This document shows positions 51,320 through 59,858 of a stretch of 64,000 nt of DNA, piece by piece. The translations under genes and the position numbers were made by a program. Origin of the DNA: Jatrophihabitans_A lederbergiae. Lineage in GTDB: Bacteria > Actinomycetota > Actinomycetes > Mycobacteriales > Jatrophihabitantaceae. The DNA is taken from NCBI RefSeq assembly GCF_031845305.1, contig NZ_JAVREH010000009.1:74093-138092 (forward strand). The letters run 5' to 3'. The notes beneath the pieces were generated by a model. The model was not told the DNA's origin and made no database searches. It saw only the letters and a list, made by a program, of their open reading frames with translations. Every line of letters starts with the position of its first letter. Positions within the stretch are counted from its first letter, which is position 1.

Positions 51320-53161
51320 ATGACTTCCCTGCATCCCCCGCGACGAACATCGCGATACAGCCTGATCGCCGTGGTGGCCGCGGCCGCCGCGGTCGTCCCC
51401 CTGAGCCTCGGTGCGGCGGTGTTCGGCGGCAACGCCTCGGCCTCCGTGGGGCCGGCAACTACCACGGCACGACCAGCCGCCGCACGGCCAACGGCAGCAG
51501 CGATACGCGCGGCAGCGGTCCAGCCCGCCGCCGCGACACCACCGGCGGGCTTCTCCCTCACCTGGAGCGACGACTTCAACGGCGCGGCCGGCACCGGCGT
51601 CCCCGCGAGCGACTGGAAGTACGACACCGGCCCCGGCAGCTCCTTCGGCACCGGTGAGATCGAGACGATGACCAACAGCACGTCCAACGTCTACGAGGAC
51701 GGCGCGGGGCACCTGGTCCTCAAGGCACTGCACACCGGCACCGACCCGCGCGCCGGCTGGACCTCCGGACGGATCGAGACCCAGGCGGCCACCTTCGGCG
51801 CACCCGCCGGCGGCGTCGTCCGGATGGAGTCCTCGATCCAGCAGCCCGACGTGAACACCACCAACGGTGCCGGCTACTGGCCCGCATTCTGGATGCTCGG
51901 CTCGGGGCTGCGCAACGGCGGTTCCTGGCCCAGCATCGGCGAGGTCGACATCCTCGAGGACATCAACGGCCGCAGCTCGGTGTTCGGAACGCTGCACTGC
52001 GGCAGCAATCCCGGCGGGCCGTGCAACGAGAGCACCGGCATCGGCAGCGGCGAGCACGCCTGCCCCGGCTGCCAGACCGGCTACCACGACTACGCCGTGG
52101 AGATCGACCGCTCGACATCGCCGGAGCAGATCCGGTGGTACCTCGACGGCGCGCTGTACTTCACCATCACCGCGAACCAGGTCGACGCCACCACTTGGTC
52201 CAACGCGGTGGACCATCCCTTCTTCATCATCTATGACCTCGCGATGGGCGGCGGATTCCCGGACGCGTTCGGTGGCGGCCCCACCTCGGCCACGGTCTCG
52301 GGCGGCGCGATGAACATCGACTGGGTCGCCGTCTACAACAAGGGTCCCGGCGGCACCGGCGGAACGCCGACGGGCACCAACATCGCGCAGGGCAAGCCGA
52401 CCGCCGCGTCCTCGATCGAGAACGCCGGCACTCCGGCCGGTGCCGCCACCGACGGCAGCGCCACCACCCGCTGGTCCAGTGCCGCCAGCGACCCGCAGTG
52501 GCTGCAGGTCGACCTCGGCCAGCCGTACAACCTCACCGGTGTCGGGTTGAACTGGGAGGCCGCGTACGCCAAGGCCTACCAGCTGCAGACCTCGAACGAC
52601 GGAACGAACTGGACGAACATCTACTCCACCACTACCGGCACGGGCGGCGTCCAGAACCTGGCAGTGACGGGCACCGGCCGCTACCTGCGGATGTACGGAA
52701 CCGTCCGCGCCACCCCCTACGGCTACTCGCTCTGGGAACTGACCGCGAACGGCACTCCCGCCGCAACCACCGGCGGCACCCTGCTCTCCCAGGGTCATCC
52801 GGCCACCGCGAGCTCCAGCGAGAGCGCGGCGAATGGCGCCGGAGCGGCAGTGGACGGCAACACCGGAACCCGCTGGTCCAGCGCCTTCGCCGATCCGCAG
52901 TGGCTGCAGGTGGACCTCGGCGCGACCCACTCCGTGAACCGGGTGGTACTGCAGTGGGAGGCGGCGTACGGCCGGGCGTTCTCGATCCAGACCTCGAACG
53001 ACGGCACCACCTGGACGACGATCTACTCGACGACCACCGGCACCGGCGGCACCCAGGATCTCGCGGTCTCGGGCAGCGGGCGATACGTCCGGATGTACGG
53101 CACCGCCCGGGCCACCACGTACGGCTACTCGCTGTGGGAGTTCGGCGTCTACGGCAGCTGA
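51320..53161 (+). CDS. Secreted GH16 glucanase-like enzyme with two F5/8 type C domains
   Basis: 613 aa. Signal peptide (RRTSRYSLIAVVAAAAAVV.. to SASVG), an Ala/Thr/Pro linker, then a GH16 jelly roll (about 95-340): LTWSDDFNG at the start and catalytic EVDILEDI (nucleophile and acid/base Glu). Two discoidin/CBM32-type repeats follow (about 355-480 and 490-613), each with TRWSS, DPQWLQVDLG, LQTSNDGT and YGYSLWE. Should cut beta-1,3- or 1,3-1,4-linked glucans or galactans outside the cell. ATG 51320 chosen for the signal peptide. Confidence 0.9.
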   Translation: MTSLHPPRRTSRYSLIAVVAAAAAVVPLSLGAAVFGGNASASVGPATTTARPAAARPTAAAIRAAAVQPAAATPPAGFSLTWSDDFNGAAGTGVPASDWKYDTGPGSSFGTGEIETMTNSTSNVYEDGAGHLVLKALHTGTDPRAGWTSGRIETQAATFGAPAGGVVRMESSIQQPDVNTTNGAGYWPAFWMLGSGLRNGGSWPSIGEVDILEDINGRSSVFGTLHCGSNPGGPCNESTGIGSGEHACPGCQTGYHDYAVEIDRSTSPEQIRWYLDGALYFTITANQVDATTWSNAVDHPFFIIYDLAMGGGFPDAFGGGPTSATVSGGAMNIDWVAVYNKGPGGTGGTPTGTNIAQGKPTAASSIENAGTPAGAATDGSATTRWSSAASDPQWLQVDLGQPYNLTGVGLNWEAAYAKAYQLQTSNDGTNWTNIYSTTTGTGGVQNLAVTGTGRYLRMYGTVRATPYGYSLWELTANGTPAATTGGTLLSQGHPATASSSESAANGAGAAVDGNTGTRWSSAFADPQWLQVDLGATHSVNRVVLQWEAAYGRAFSIQTSNDGTTWTTIYSTTTGTGGTQDLAVSGSGRYVRMYGTARATTYGYSLWEFGVYGS

Positions 53162-53317
53162 GCGCGCGGGCCGCCGGGCAGGAAGTTGTTCGTCTTCTGC
53201 TCGGCGGCCCCAGCCGGTTACGGTGGTCCCAGGGCCGCCGAGAGAAGGCCCGCGGGTCAACAGCGATTCCGTGCGCCCAGAGTGGGCGCGACAACGATGA
53301 TCCCTGGAGATTTCGAC

Positions 53318-53866
53318 ATGGCACTCAACGCAGTTTCGCGCTCACTTCACGACGTGGGCCTGGCCGCCTGGTTCGGCGGCACCCTGGCCAACGCTGTGGC
53401 CCTCAACGCCGCGGCTGGTCACGCCGGCGACGCGCGCTCCGCCGGTGCGGTCAGCAATGCCGGCTGGGACCGGTGGACGCCGGTCAACGCCGCCGCCATC
53501 GGGGCACACCTGGCCGGCAGTGTGGCACAGCTCGGCGCCAACCGTGATCGGCTGAAGGCTCAGCAGGGAGTCGCCACCATGTCGTTGGTGAAGACCGGCG
53601 TGACCGTGGCGGCTCTCGCGGCGACCGGATACTCCCGCGTTCTCGGGCGCAAGGTCTCGCAGGCGGGCGCGGTGCCGCTGGCCGACGGCACCACCCCGAC
53701 GTCGGAGACCCCGACGGAGGTGGCGACGGCGCAAAAGCAGCTGACCGCGCTGCAGTGGGCGGTGCCCGCTCTGACCGGTGCGCTGGTCGTCATCAGCGCG
53801 CTGGCGGGCGAGCAGCAGCGGCCCAAAGAGGTGCTGGCCGGACTGACCCAGCGTTTCAGCCACTGA
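53318..53866 (+). CDS. Hypothetical membrane-associated protein
   Basis: 182 aa, ATG 53318 with GGAG eight bases upstream. Hydrophobic segments DVGLAAWFGGTLANAVALNAA, SLVKTGVTVAALAATGYS and ALQWAVPALTGALVVISALAG suggest three or four membrane spans with Ala/Gly-rich helices; the C-terminus is polar. I recall similar proteins in actinobacteria but no function. Confidence 0.7.
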   Translation: MALNAVSRSLHDVGLAAWFGGTLANAVALNAAAGHAGDARSAGAVSNAGWDRWTPVNAAAIGAHLAGSVAQLGANRDRLKAQQGVATMSLVKTGVTVAALAATGYSRVLGRKVSQAGAVPLADGTTPTSETPTEVATAQKQLTALQWAVPALTGALVVISALAGEQQRPKEVLAGLTQRFSH

Positions 53867-53877
53867 GCTGAGTCGGG

Positions 53878-54017
53878 CTAGTCGCTCAGGTCAAGCTTGA
53901 ATCCCTCATGAGTCGGGACAAACCCGCACCGCTCGTAGAACCGATGGCGTCGGTGCGGGTTTTGTCCGAGGTCAATTGGACGAACTGGCAGTTCCACTCC
54001 GACTCGGCAGCGGTCAT
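53878..54017 (-). pseudogene. Frameshifted C-terminus of a GNAT acetyltransferase
   Basis: The minus strand reads CQFVQLTSDKTRTDA in one frame, then HRFYERCGFVPTHEGFKLDL in the next, ending TAG at 53878-53880. Together these are the last strand-helix-strand of a GNAT N-acetyltransferase. A single missing base near 53946 separates the frames, and the N-terminal two thirds are gone. Confidence 0.68.
53917..53966. repeat. Quasi-palindrome inside the GNAT remnant
   Basis: Arms 53917-53931 and 53951-53966 are 15 and 16 bases, fully complementary except for one extra T. The loop of 19 bases holds the frameshift. It could also act as a terminator for the membrane protein gene ending at 53866. Confidence 0.6.
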
Positions 54018-54130
54018 GGTCTCCTGATCTCGGGGTGGCGATCGAAGGCTATTGCCGACGATCAGGGATCTGATTAGCTTGGCTGCGAAGAGACTCCTCT
54101 GCCCTTGCGGGCTGCCAGCGAAAGGTTCTC

Positions 54131-55354
54131 ATGCCTCTTTCCGACTCCCTCGAATCCGACGCGCGTGAGCTCACCGCCGATCTGGTGAAACTGCGCCGCG
54201 CGCTGCATCGTCAGCCCGAGATCGGCTTGATCCTGCCGCGCACCCAAGAGACGCTGCTCGCCGAACTCGACGGCTTGGGCCTCGAAGTCAGCACCGGCAC
54301 GAACCTGTCCTCGATCACCGCAGTGCTCCGCGGTAACGGCGACAGCACGACCGCGGTGCTGTTGCGGGCCGACATGGACGCCCTGCCGGTACAGGAGGCG
54401 ACCGGCGTGGAGTTCAGCAGCCAGGTGGACGGCGCGATGCACGCCTGCGGACACGACCTGCACATGGCAATGCTCGTGGGAGCGGCGCGGCTGCTGAGCG
54501 TCAATCGAGATTCCCTCGCCGGTGACGTCGTATTCATGCTCCAGCCCGGCGAAGAAGGCTGGGACGGCGCCGGCAAGATGATCGAGGAGGGAATTCTGGA
54601 CGCGGCCGGCCCACGAGTCGGCTCGGCGTACGGAATGCACGTGATGTCAGGCAAGTATCCGACCGGCATGTTCACCACCCGGCCCGGAACGCTGATGGCC
54701 GCCAGTGGCTGGTTGCGAGTGGTGGTCCGCGGTGCGGGCGGCCATGGTTCGACGCCGCACCTCGGCAGGGACCCCATCACCGCCGCGGCCGAGATGGTGA
54801 CCAGCCTGCAGACCATGGTGACCCGGCGATTCGACCCCTTCGACCCGGTGGTCGTCACTGTCGGGCGCATCAGTGCGGGAACCAGGCGCAACATCATTCC
54901 GGACAACGCCGAGTTCGACGCCACCGTCCGCACCTTTTCGGCAGCGAACCTGGAACAGATCCGGGTCGACGCGCCGCTGCTGTGCCGCCGGATCGCCGAG
55001 GCCTACGGTCTCGAGGCCGAGGTCGAGTACATCGACGAGTATCCGGTCACGGTCAATGACCCACGGCATGCGGCGTTCGCCGCTGAGGTGGTCGCCGAGG
55101 TGTTCGGCCCCGACGGGTTCGAGACCATGCTCCACCCGGAGCCGGGAGCAGAGGACTTTTCCCGGGTGCTGGAGGAGGTGCCCGGCTGCTATCTGATGCT
55201 CGGCGCCGCGCAGGGTGAGGACTATGTCAACGCGCCCAGCAATCACAGCCCGCGGGCCACCTTCGACGACTCGGTGCTGAGCAAGGGCGCGCTGCTGCAC
55301 GCGGAGCTGGCGATCCGGGCGCTGCAACGCGATACCGCTGCGACCGAACGCTAG
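54131..55354 (+). CDS. M20-family amidohydrolase
   Basis: 407-aa zinc peptidase/amidohydrolase of the aminoacylase/IAA-amino-acid hydrolase group. Metal ligands are in MHACGHDLHMAML and FMLQPGEEGWDGAGKMIEEG (GEE with catalytic Glu); the dimerisation insert follows GGHGSTPHLGRDPITAA, and the last ligand lies in NHSPRATFDD. ATG 54131 with AAAGG upstream. Cytoplasmic; it would cleave N-acyl or N-carbamoyl type amides. Confidence 0.92.
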   Translation: MPLSDSLESDARELTADLVKLRRALHRQPEIGLILPRTQETLLAELDGLGLEVSTGTNLSSITAVLRGNGDSTTAVLLRADMDALPVQEATGVEFSSQVDGAMHACGHDLHMAMLVGAARLLSVNRDSLAGDVVFMLQPGEEGWDGAGKMIEEGILDAAGPRVGSAYGMHVMSGKYPTGMFTTRPGTLMAASGWLRVVVRGAGGHGSTPHLGRDPITAAAEMVTSLQTMVTRRFDPFDPVVVTVGRISAGTRRNIIPDNAEFDATVRTFSAANLEQIRVDAPLLCRRIAEAYGLEAEVEYIDEYPVTVNDPRHAAFAAEVVAEVFGPDGFETMLHPEPGAEDFSRVLEEVPGCYLMLGAAQGEDYVNAPSNHSPRATFDDSVLSKGALLHAELAIRALQRDTAATER

Positions 55355-55406
55355 GGGCCAAGGGGCTAAGCCCCAGCGCTAACGCCAGAGCAGCTAACTG
55401 CGCGGC

Positions 55407-55601
55407 TCAGCCACGGCCGCGGCGGCGGCGCGCCAGCGAGGTGAGCGTGCTGTCGGCCCGGCGCAGCATCGAGGCGGCGGTGGAGTTCGGGTCGCGGCGG
55501 CTGGCGGACGCGGCCGCCCGGTGGATGATCGTCCGGGCGAGCGGCAACGCGACGGCCAGCAGCAGCCAGGTGCGGATTCTGCTGGAGAGAAAAAGCCACA
55601 T
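55407..55601 (-). CDS. Small membrane protein
   Basis: 64 aa from ATG 55601 (AAAGGA box upstream). One hydrophobic segment, MWLFLSSRIRTWLLLAVALPLA, then a very basic tail ending RRRRGRG. Short proteins of this look are common in actinobacteria without assigned function. It converges on the amidohydrolase gene. Confidence 0.6.
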   Translation of the reverse strand: MWLFLSSRIRTWLLLAVALPLARTIIHRAAASASRRDPNSTAASMLRRADSTLTSLARRRRGRG

Positions 55602-55742
55602 GTCCGTCGGTCCTTTGCTCGGGTGGGCCGCGCCGAAGCCGCGTGCCGCCATATTCGGGTACTCGCCAGAGCGCGTGCTGGGGTTGAACAGGCGGCTCGT
55701 CGTCCCAGCCTAGTCGGGTGGGGACGATTACCCGCGAAGACG

Positions 55743-55787
55743 CCGGCAGCACCCGTACCTCGAACGGCGAGGTACGGGTGCTGCCGG
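55743..55787. terminator. Perfect 20-bp stem hairpin
   Basis: Arms 55743-55762 and 55768-55787, no mismatch, five-base loop AACGG. It lies 45 bp after the stop of the minus-strand IPT protein gene, the natural place for its terminator. No T-run follows. Confidence 0.75.
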
Positions 55788-55832
55788 ATTCATGCTTGCA
55801 CCGGGCGGCGGTCGCTACCGCCTCCGGTCAGC

Positions 55833-57833
55833 TCAGGCGATCTCACCCTTCGGTCCGCGACGCCGGGCCAGCAGCGTGAGGAACAGCCCGGCCAGCACGG
55901 TGAGCAGGCCGCCGACCGCCGTCGGCATGATGCTCGCGCCGGTGGCCGCGAGATCGGAGCCGGACCCAGTGCCCGAGCCGGACCCAGTGCCCGAGCCGGA
56001 CCCAGTGCCCGAGCCGGACCCAGTGCCCGCCGTCCCACCGGTGCCGGCACCAGAACCGGACTCGGCTCCCGTCCCGCTGTCATCGGTGTAGGTGAAGCCC
56101 AGGGGTGCGCTGGTGCCGGCCGGGGTGGTCACGGTGACGTCGACCGGTCCCGCGGCGTGCGCAGGCGTGGTGAAGGTCAGCGTGGTCGGGCCGGTCACCG
56201 TGACGCCACTGGCCGGGATGGTGACCCCGCCGATGGTGACCGTGGTCTTGCCCGGGACGAACCCGCTACCGCTCACCGTGACGGTCGTGCCGCCACCGGT
56301 CGGACCCGAACCGGGGGTCAGACCCGTCCCCGTCGGCGGCACTGGGACGTAGGTGAAGCCCTGCGGTGCGCTGGTGCCGGCCGGCGTGGTGACGGTGACC
56401 TTGACCGGTCCGGCAGCGTGCACCGGCGTGTCGAACGTCAACGTGGTGGGGCTGGTGACGGTGACGTCACTGGTGGGAACGGTGATCCCGCCGATGGTGA
56501 CCGTCGTCGCGCCGGGGACGAACCCGGTGCCGGTGACCGTGACGGTAGTTCCGCCGGTGGTCGGACCCGACGTCGGGTTCAGGCCGATTGCGGTGGGAGC
56601 GGGCACGTAGGTGTAGCCCTGCGGGCCGGTGGTGCCGCCCGGAGTGGTGACCGTGACCCCGACCGGGCCGGCAGCGTGCGGAGGCGTGCTGAACGTCAGG
56701 GTCGTCGGGCTGGTCACCGTGACGTTAGCGGCCGGGATCGTCACTCCGCCGATGGTGACCGTCGTCGCGCCGGGGACGAAGCCGGTGCCGGTGACCGTGA
56801 CGGTCGTGCCACCCGCGGTCGGGCCGGACGGCGGCGTGAGGCCGATGGAGGTGGGCGGCGGCACGTACGTGAAGTTCTGCGGGCCGGTGGTGCCGCCCGG
56901 AGTGGTGACCGTGACCCCGACCGGGCCGGCAGCGTGCGGAGGCGTGCCGAACGTCAGGGTCGTCGGGCTGGTGACCGTGACGTTAGCGGCCGGGATCGTC
57001 ACTCCGCCGATGGTGACCGTCGTCTGCCCGGGAACGAACCCGGTGCCGGTGACCGTGACGGTCGTGCCGCCCGCGGTCGGGCCGGACGGCGGCGTCAGGC
57101 CGGTCGCCGTCGGCGTGACGGACGGCTGCACACAGGTGGCGTTGCCTGCCGTGATGGTGCCCAGGGGCACACTGATCGGTGCGCCGTTGACGGTGCCGGT
57201 CAGGGTGAAGCTGATCTGCAACGCGGTTGCAGTGGCCGTGGTGGCGGTGGTCTGCTCGATACGGGTGCGGACGACCGCGGTCAGCGTGGCGTTGGTGACG
57301 TTGTTCACGGTGACAGCCGAAGTCACGGTGACGGCCGGGCCGTTCACCGTCGCGGTGACCAGTTGGCCGAGCACGTTCAGGCCGGTGACGACGGTGGTCG
57401 CGACGGGTGGCCCGCCGGCGGGACAGGTCGCCTGGCCGGACAGCGCGGTCGCCGTGATGGGTGATCCCAGCACGGCCGCGGCGAGCCCGTCGACGCGCGA
57501 GGTTCCCTGGTTGCGAGCCGCGGACGAGGTCGCCGATGCCGACGCCGTGCCGTTCGTCGCGGTGACGCCTACCGCGCCGGTGAGGGCAGCGGCCACGTCC
57601 ACGGCCGACACGGCCGAGTCAGGGGGCGCGGTGACGGCGGCGACGGTGGCGTTCGCATTTGCCACCACCCCCGGCGGGTTGCCGGCCTGGCCGTTCAGCG
57701 CCACTTGCAGGGCGGTACCGCTGGCTTGGACGGGCGCGGCGGACGCGGGGCTGGCCGCAACGACCATCCCCGCGGCGAGCAGGCCGCCCACCGTGGCTGC
57801 CGCACCCCATCGGTGCAAGACCTGGACTTTCAC
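55833..57833 (-). CDS. Secreted surface protein with four IPT/TIG repeats and C-terminal anchor
   Basis: 666 aa. Signal peptide ends near ASPASAAP (about 33). Residues 34-235 are a Val/Thr/Ala-rich region with two cysteines. Four IPT/TIG immunoglobulin-like repeats of 86 residues follow, each opening GLTPPSGPTAGGTTVTV and closing with a YVP segment. Then comes a Gly/Ser/Thr stretch and LAATGAS, a membrane helix and RRRGPKGE: a sortase-like or membrane anchor although LAATG lacks the classical LPxTG proline. GTG 57833 with GGAAGG upstream. Probably displayed on the wall as an adhesive or structural protein. Confidence 0.85.
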   Translation of the reverse strand: MKVQVLHRWGAAATVGGLLAAGMVVAASPASAAPVQASGTALQVALNGQAGNPPGVVANANATVAAVTAPPDSAVSAVDVAAALTGAVGVTATNGTASASATSSAARNQGTSRVDGLAAAVLGSPITATALSGQATCPAGGPPVATTVVTGLNVLGQLVTATVNGPAVTVTSAVTVNNVTNATLTAVVRTRIEQTTATTATATALQISFTLTGTVNGAPISVPLGTITAGNATCVQPSVTPTATGLTPPSGPTAGGTTVTVTGTGFVPGQTTVTIGGVTIPAANVTVTSPTTLTFGTPPHAAGPVGVTVTTPGGTTGPQNFTYVPPPTSIGLTPPSGPTAGGTTVTVTGTGFVPGATTVTIGGVTIPAANVTVTSPTTLTFSTPPHAAGPVGVTVTTPGGTTGPQGYTYVPAPTAIGLNPTSGPTTGGTTVTVTGTGFVPGATTVTIGGITVPTSDVTVTSPTTLTFDTPVHAAGPVKVTVTTPAGTSAPQGFTYVPVPPTGTGLTPGSGPTGGGTTVTVSGSGFVPGKTTVTIGGVTIPASGVTVTGPTTLTFTTPAHAAGPVDVTVTTPAGTSAPLGFTYTDDSGTGAESGSGAGTGGTAGTGSGSGTGSGSGTGSGSGTGSGSDLAATGASIMPTAVGGLLTVLAGLFLTLLARRRGPKGEIA
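55957..56028. repeat. Four exact 18-bp tandem repeats inside the IPT protein gene
   Basis: GAGCCGGACCCAGTGCCC repeats four times without change, encoding GTGSGS units in the linker before the anchor. Length variation would change how far the protein reaches from the wall. Confidence 0.95.
56090..57115. repeat. Four ~258-bp IPT-domain DNA repeats
   Basis: Period 258 bp (86 codons): for example GCGGGCCGGT at 56621 recurs at 56879. The two copies nearest the N-terminus are almost identical in DNA, the two toward the anchor more diverged, which points to recent duplication or conversion. Confidence 0.85.
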
Positions 57834-58033
57834 AGAGACCTTCCCACTGCCAGCTCGCTGGCATAGATGTACATGGAACGTGTGGGCCGTAGTTTCCAGT
57901 GAATACGCTCGGTAGGCAACTCGACACGCAGATGGCGCGATCGATCCACCCGATGGCGGCCGACCCGCTGCCGGTGGCGCGCTCCGAATAGACTCGGGGC
58001 GACCACTTCAACCCATCATCGCGAGGACGCCGC

Positions 58034-58330
58034 ATGAACAGCTCGAACAGCGCTCACGACGCAGCCGGCTCTGACAGCTCAGACAGCTCAGACAGCTCTG
58101 ACAGCACAGACAGCTCGGCCGGCGATCAGCAGGACGCGGCCGAGGGCGACGCCGCCGCGGTGCGGGCCGGCGCGGACGTCGAGGTGCCTGCCGACGAGCC
58201 GGCAGCGACGCCCCACACGACCCGGACCCTATCCGACGTCGGGAAGATCGGGTTAGATGAGGACTTCCCACTCACCACCGATGAGCAGGCGCAGGACGAG
58301 GGATCCGTCGTCAACCCGGAGTCCTCCTGA
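58034..58330 (+). CDS. Small acidic, Ser/Asp-rich hypothetical protein
   Basis: 98 aa, ATG 58034 with GAGGACG upstream. Residues 11-28 are Ser/Asp repeats from a 9-bp DNA repeat (GACAGCTCA-like); the remainder is acidic with KIGLDEDFPLTTDEQAQ. Predicted disordered. It precedes the DUF2382 gene on the same strand. No function known. Confidence 0.65.
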   Translation: MNSSNSAHDAAGSDSSDSSDSSDSTDSSAGDQQDAAEGDAAAVRAGADVEVPADEPAATPHTTRTLSDVGKIGLDEDFPLTTDEQAQDEGSVVNPESS

Positions 58331-58389
58331 CCTCTCCGCTCGCCAGGGAGAGTCGCTCGCCGAAGTCGTACCGAAGGAGCCAGTCAGCA

Positions 58390-58842
58390 ATGAACACACC
58401 CCGGGTCCCGGACGAGCGACTGACCGGCGACGAGCGTATCGAGCAGTCCGACGCTGCGATGACGGTGTCCGCAGAGCAGGTGTACGTCGACACCGAGTGG
58501 ACCGTCAGTGGCCGGGTGCGGCTGCGTCGCCAGATCGAGACCCGCACCGAGACCATCCAGGTAACCCTTCGGCGCGAGGTCCTCGTGGTCGACACCGAGG
58601 ACACCGTCGGCGACGACGGGGCGATCGTCGGGGTCGCCGCCGACAATCTCGCGGTCGGCGCCCCCGGACCCGTGCCCGAGCCGATCGTGCTGGTGCTGCG
58701 CGAGGAGGTTCCCGAGGTAAGCGTGCAGATCCGGCCGTACGAGCTGGTGTCCACCGACATCACCCGGACGTCTCGCGAGCATCCGGTCACTGCCACGGCG
58801 CGGCGCGAGCAGGTCGTGCTCGAGGGCGACACCGGGGCCTGA
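58390..58842 (+). CDS. DUF2382-like (YsnF/AvaK-type) protein
   Basis: 150 aa. Pattern WTVSGRVRLRRQIETRTETIQVTLRREVLVVDTED and, later, LREEVPEVSVQIRPYELVS corresponds to two halves of the DUF2382 fold, in which a strand pair RLRK.VVTE..EVTVPVRRE recurs. Such proteins are often stress related. ATG 58390. Family assignment by pattern. Confidence 0.75.
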   Translation: MNTPRVPDERLTGDERIEQSDAAMTVSAEQVYVDTEWTVSGRVRLRRQIETRTETIQVTLRREVLVVDTEDTVGDDGAIVGVAADNLAVGAPGPVPEPIVLVLREEVPEVSVQIRPYELVSTDITRTSREHPVTATARREQVVLEGDTGA

Positions 58843-58874
58843 TCGCCTACGGTTGGGGTACGAACACGCCGACG

Positions 58875-59858
58875 ATGGAGAGCCCTCTCTTGCCCGAGCC
58901 GCAGGTGTACGTCATCCACGAGAACAGCGAGTGGCTACCACCGATCGCCGCCGCCCTCGACGCCGAAGGGGTGCCCTGGTCGCCCTGGCTGCTGGACGGC
59001 GGCGGGATCGACCTGACTACCGCCCCGCCGCCCGGCGTCTTCTGGTCGCGGATGAGCGCCTCGGCCCACACCCGCGGGCACACCGCGGCGGTCGAGCAGG
59101 CGCGCGGTGTGCTCAGCTGGCTCGAGGCGCACGGCCGCCGGGTGGTCAACGGCCGCCGCGTGCTGGAGCTTGAACTGAGCAAGGTCGACCAACTCGTGGC
59201 GCTGCAGGCGGCTGGGATCGACGTGCCCCGCACCGTCGCCGTCAGCGGCAATGAGGCGCTGCTCGCCGCGGCGGCCGAGTTCCCGACTCCCTTTCTCACC
59301 AAGCACAATCGCGGCGGCAAGGGCTTGGGCGTGGCGCGCTACGACTCGGTGGACGAGCTCGCCGTCGCGTTGAAGGACCCGTACCTGGACGTGCCGGTGG
59401 ACGGCATCACGCTGCTGCAGGAGTACCTGCCACCGGCCGGCGGGGTGATCACCCGCGTCGAGATCGTCGGCGGAGAGTTCCTGTACGCGCTGACGGCCGA
59501 TGTGGTGCGGGGCGGCTTCCAGCTGTGCCCGGCGGACGCCTGCGCGGTGGACGGCAGCGACGACGCGAGCCTGTTCGCCCAGCGGGAGAACTTCGATGAC
59601 CCGATTGTCGGCCGGTACCTGGACTTCGCGGGCTCGGCGGGTATCGAGGTGGCCGGCATCGAGTTCCTCGAAACGTCCGACGGCCGCAAGGTCACCTACG
59701 ACATCAATACCAACACCAACTACAACCCGGACGTCGAGGCGGCGGCTCCGCGCAGCGGCCCGAAGGCGGCGGCGAAATTCCTGTCCCGGCTCTTCAACCA
59801 GACAGACACCGCCAGAACAGACACCGCTACAGCAACGACCGACGGGACGGCACGCTGA
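58875..59858 (+). CDS. ATP-grasp domain protein (RimK-like)
   Basis: 327 aa. LELELSKVDQLVALQAAGIDVPRTV is the pre-ATP-grasp helix, TPFLTKHNRGGKGLGVARYDS the phosphate/Lys loop, ITLLQEYLPPAGGVITRVEIVGGEFLYAL the adenine hinge, and VTYDINTNTNYNPD supplies the metal-binding residues. It should ligate a carboxylate to an amine or thiol. ATG 58875; the frame extends upstream without support. Its TGA shares a base with the next ATG (TGATG), so it is coupled to the LLM oxidoreductase. Confidence 0.82.
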   Translation: MESPLLPEPQVYVIHENSEWLPPIAAALDAEGVPWSPWLLDGGGIDLTTAPPPGVFWSRMSASAHTRGHTAAVEQARGVLSWLEAHGRRVVNGRRVLELELSKVDQLVALQAAGIDVPRTVAVSGNEALLAAAAEFPTPFLTKHNRGGKGLGVARYDSVDELAVALKDPYLDVPVDGITLLQEYLPPAGGVITRVEIVGGEFLYALTADVVRGGFQLCPADACAVDGSDDASLFAQRENFDDPIVGRYLDFAGSAGIEVAGIEFLETSDGRKVTYDINTNTNYNPDVEAAAPRSGPKAAAKFLSRLFNQTDTARTDTATATTDGTAR

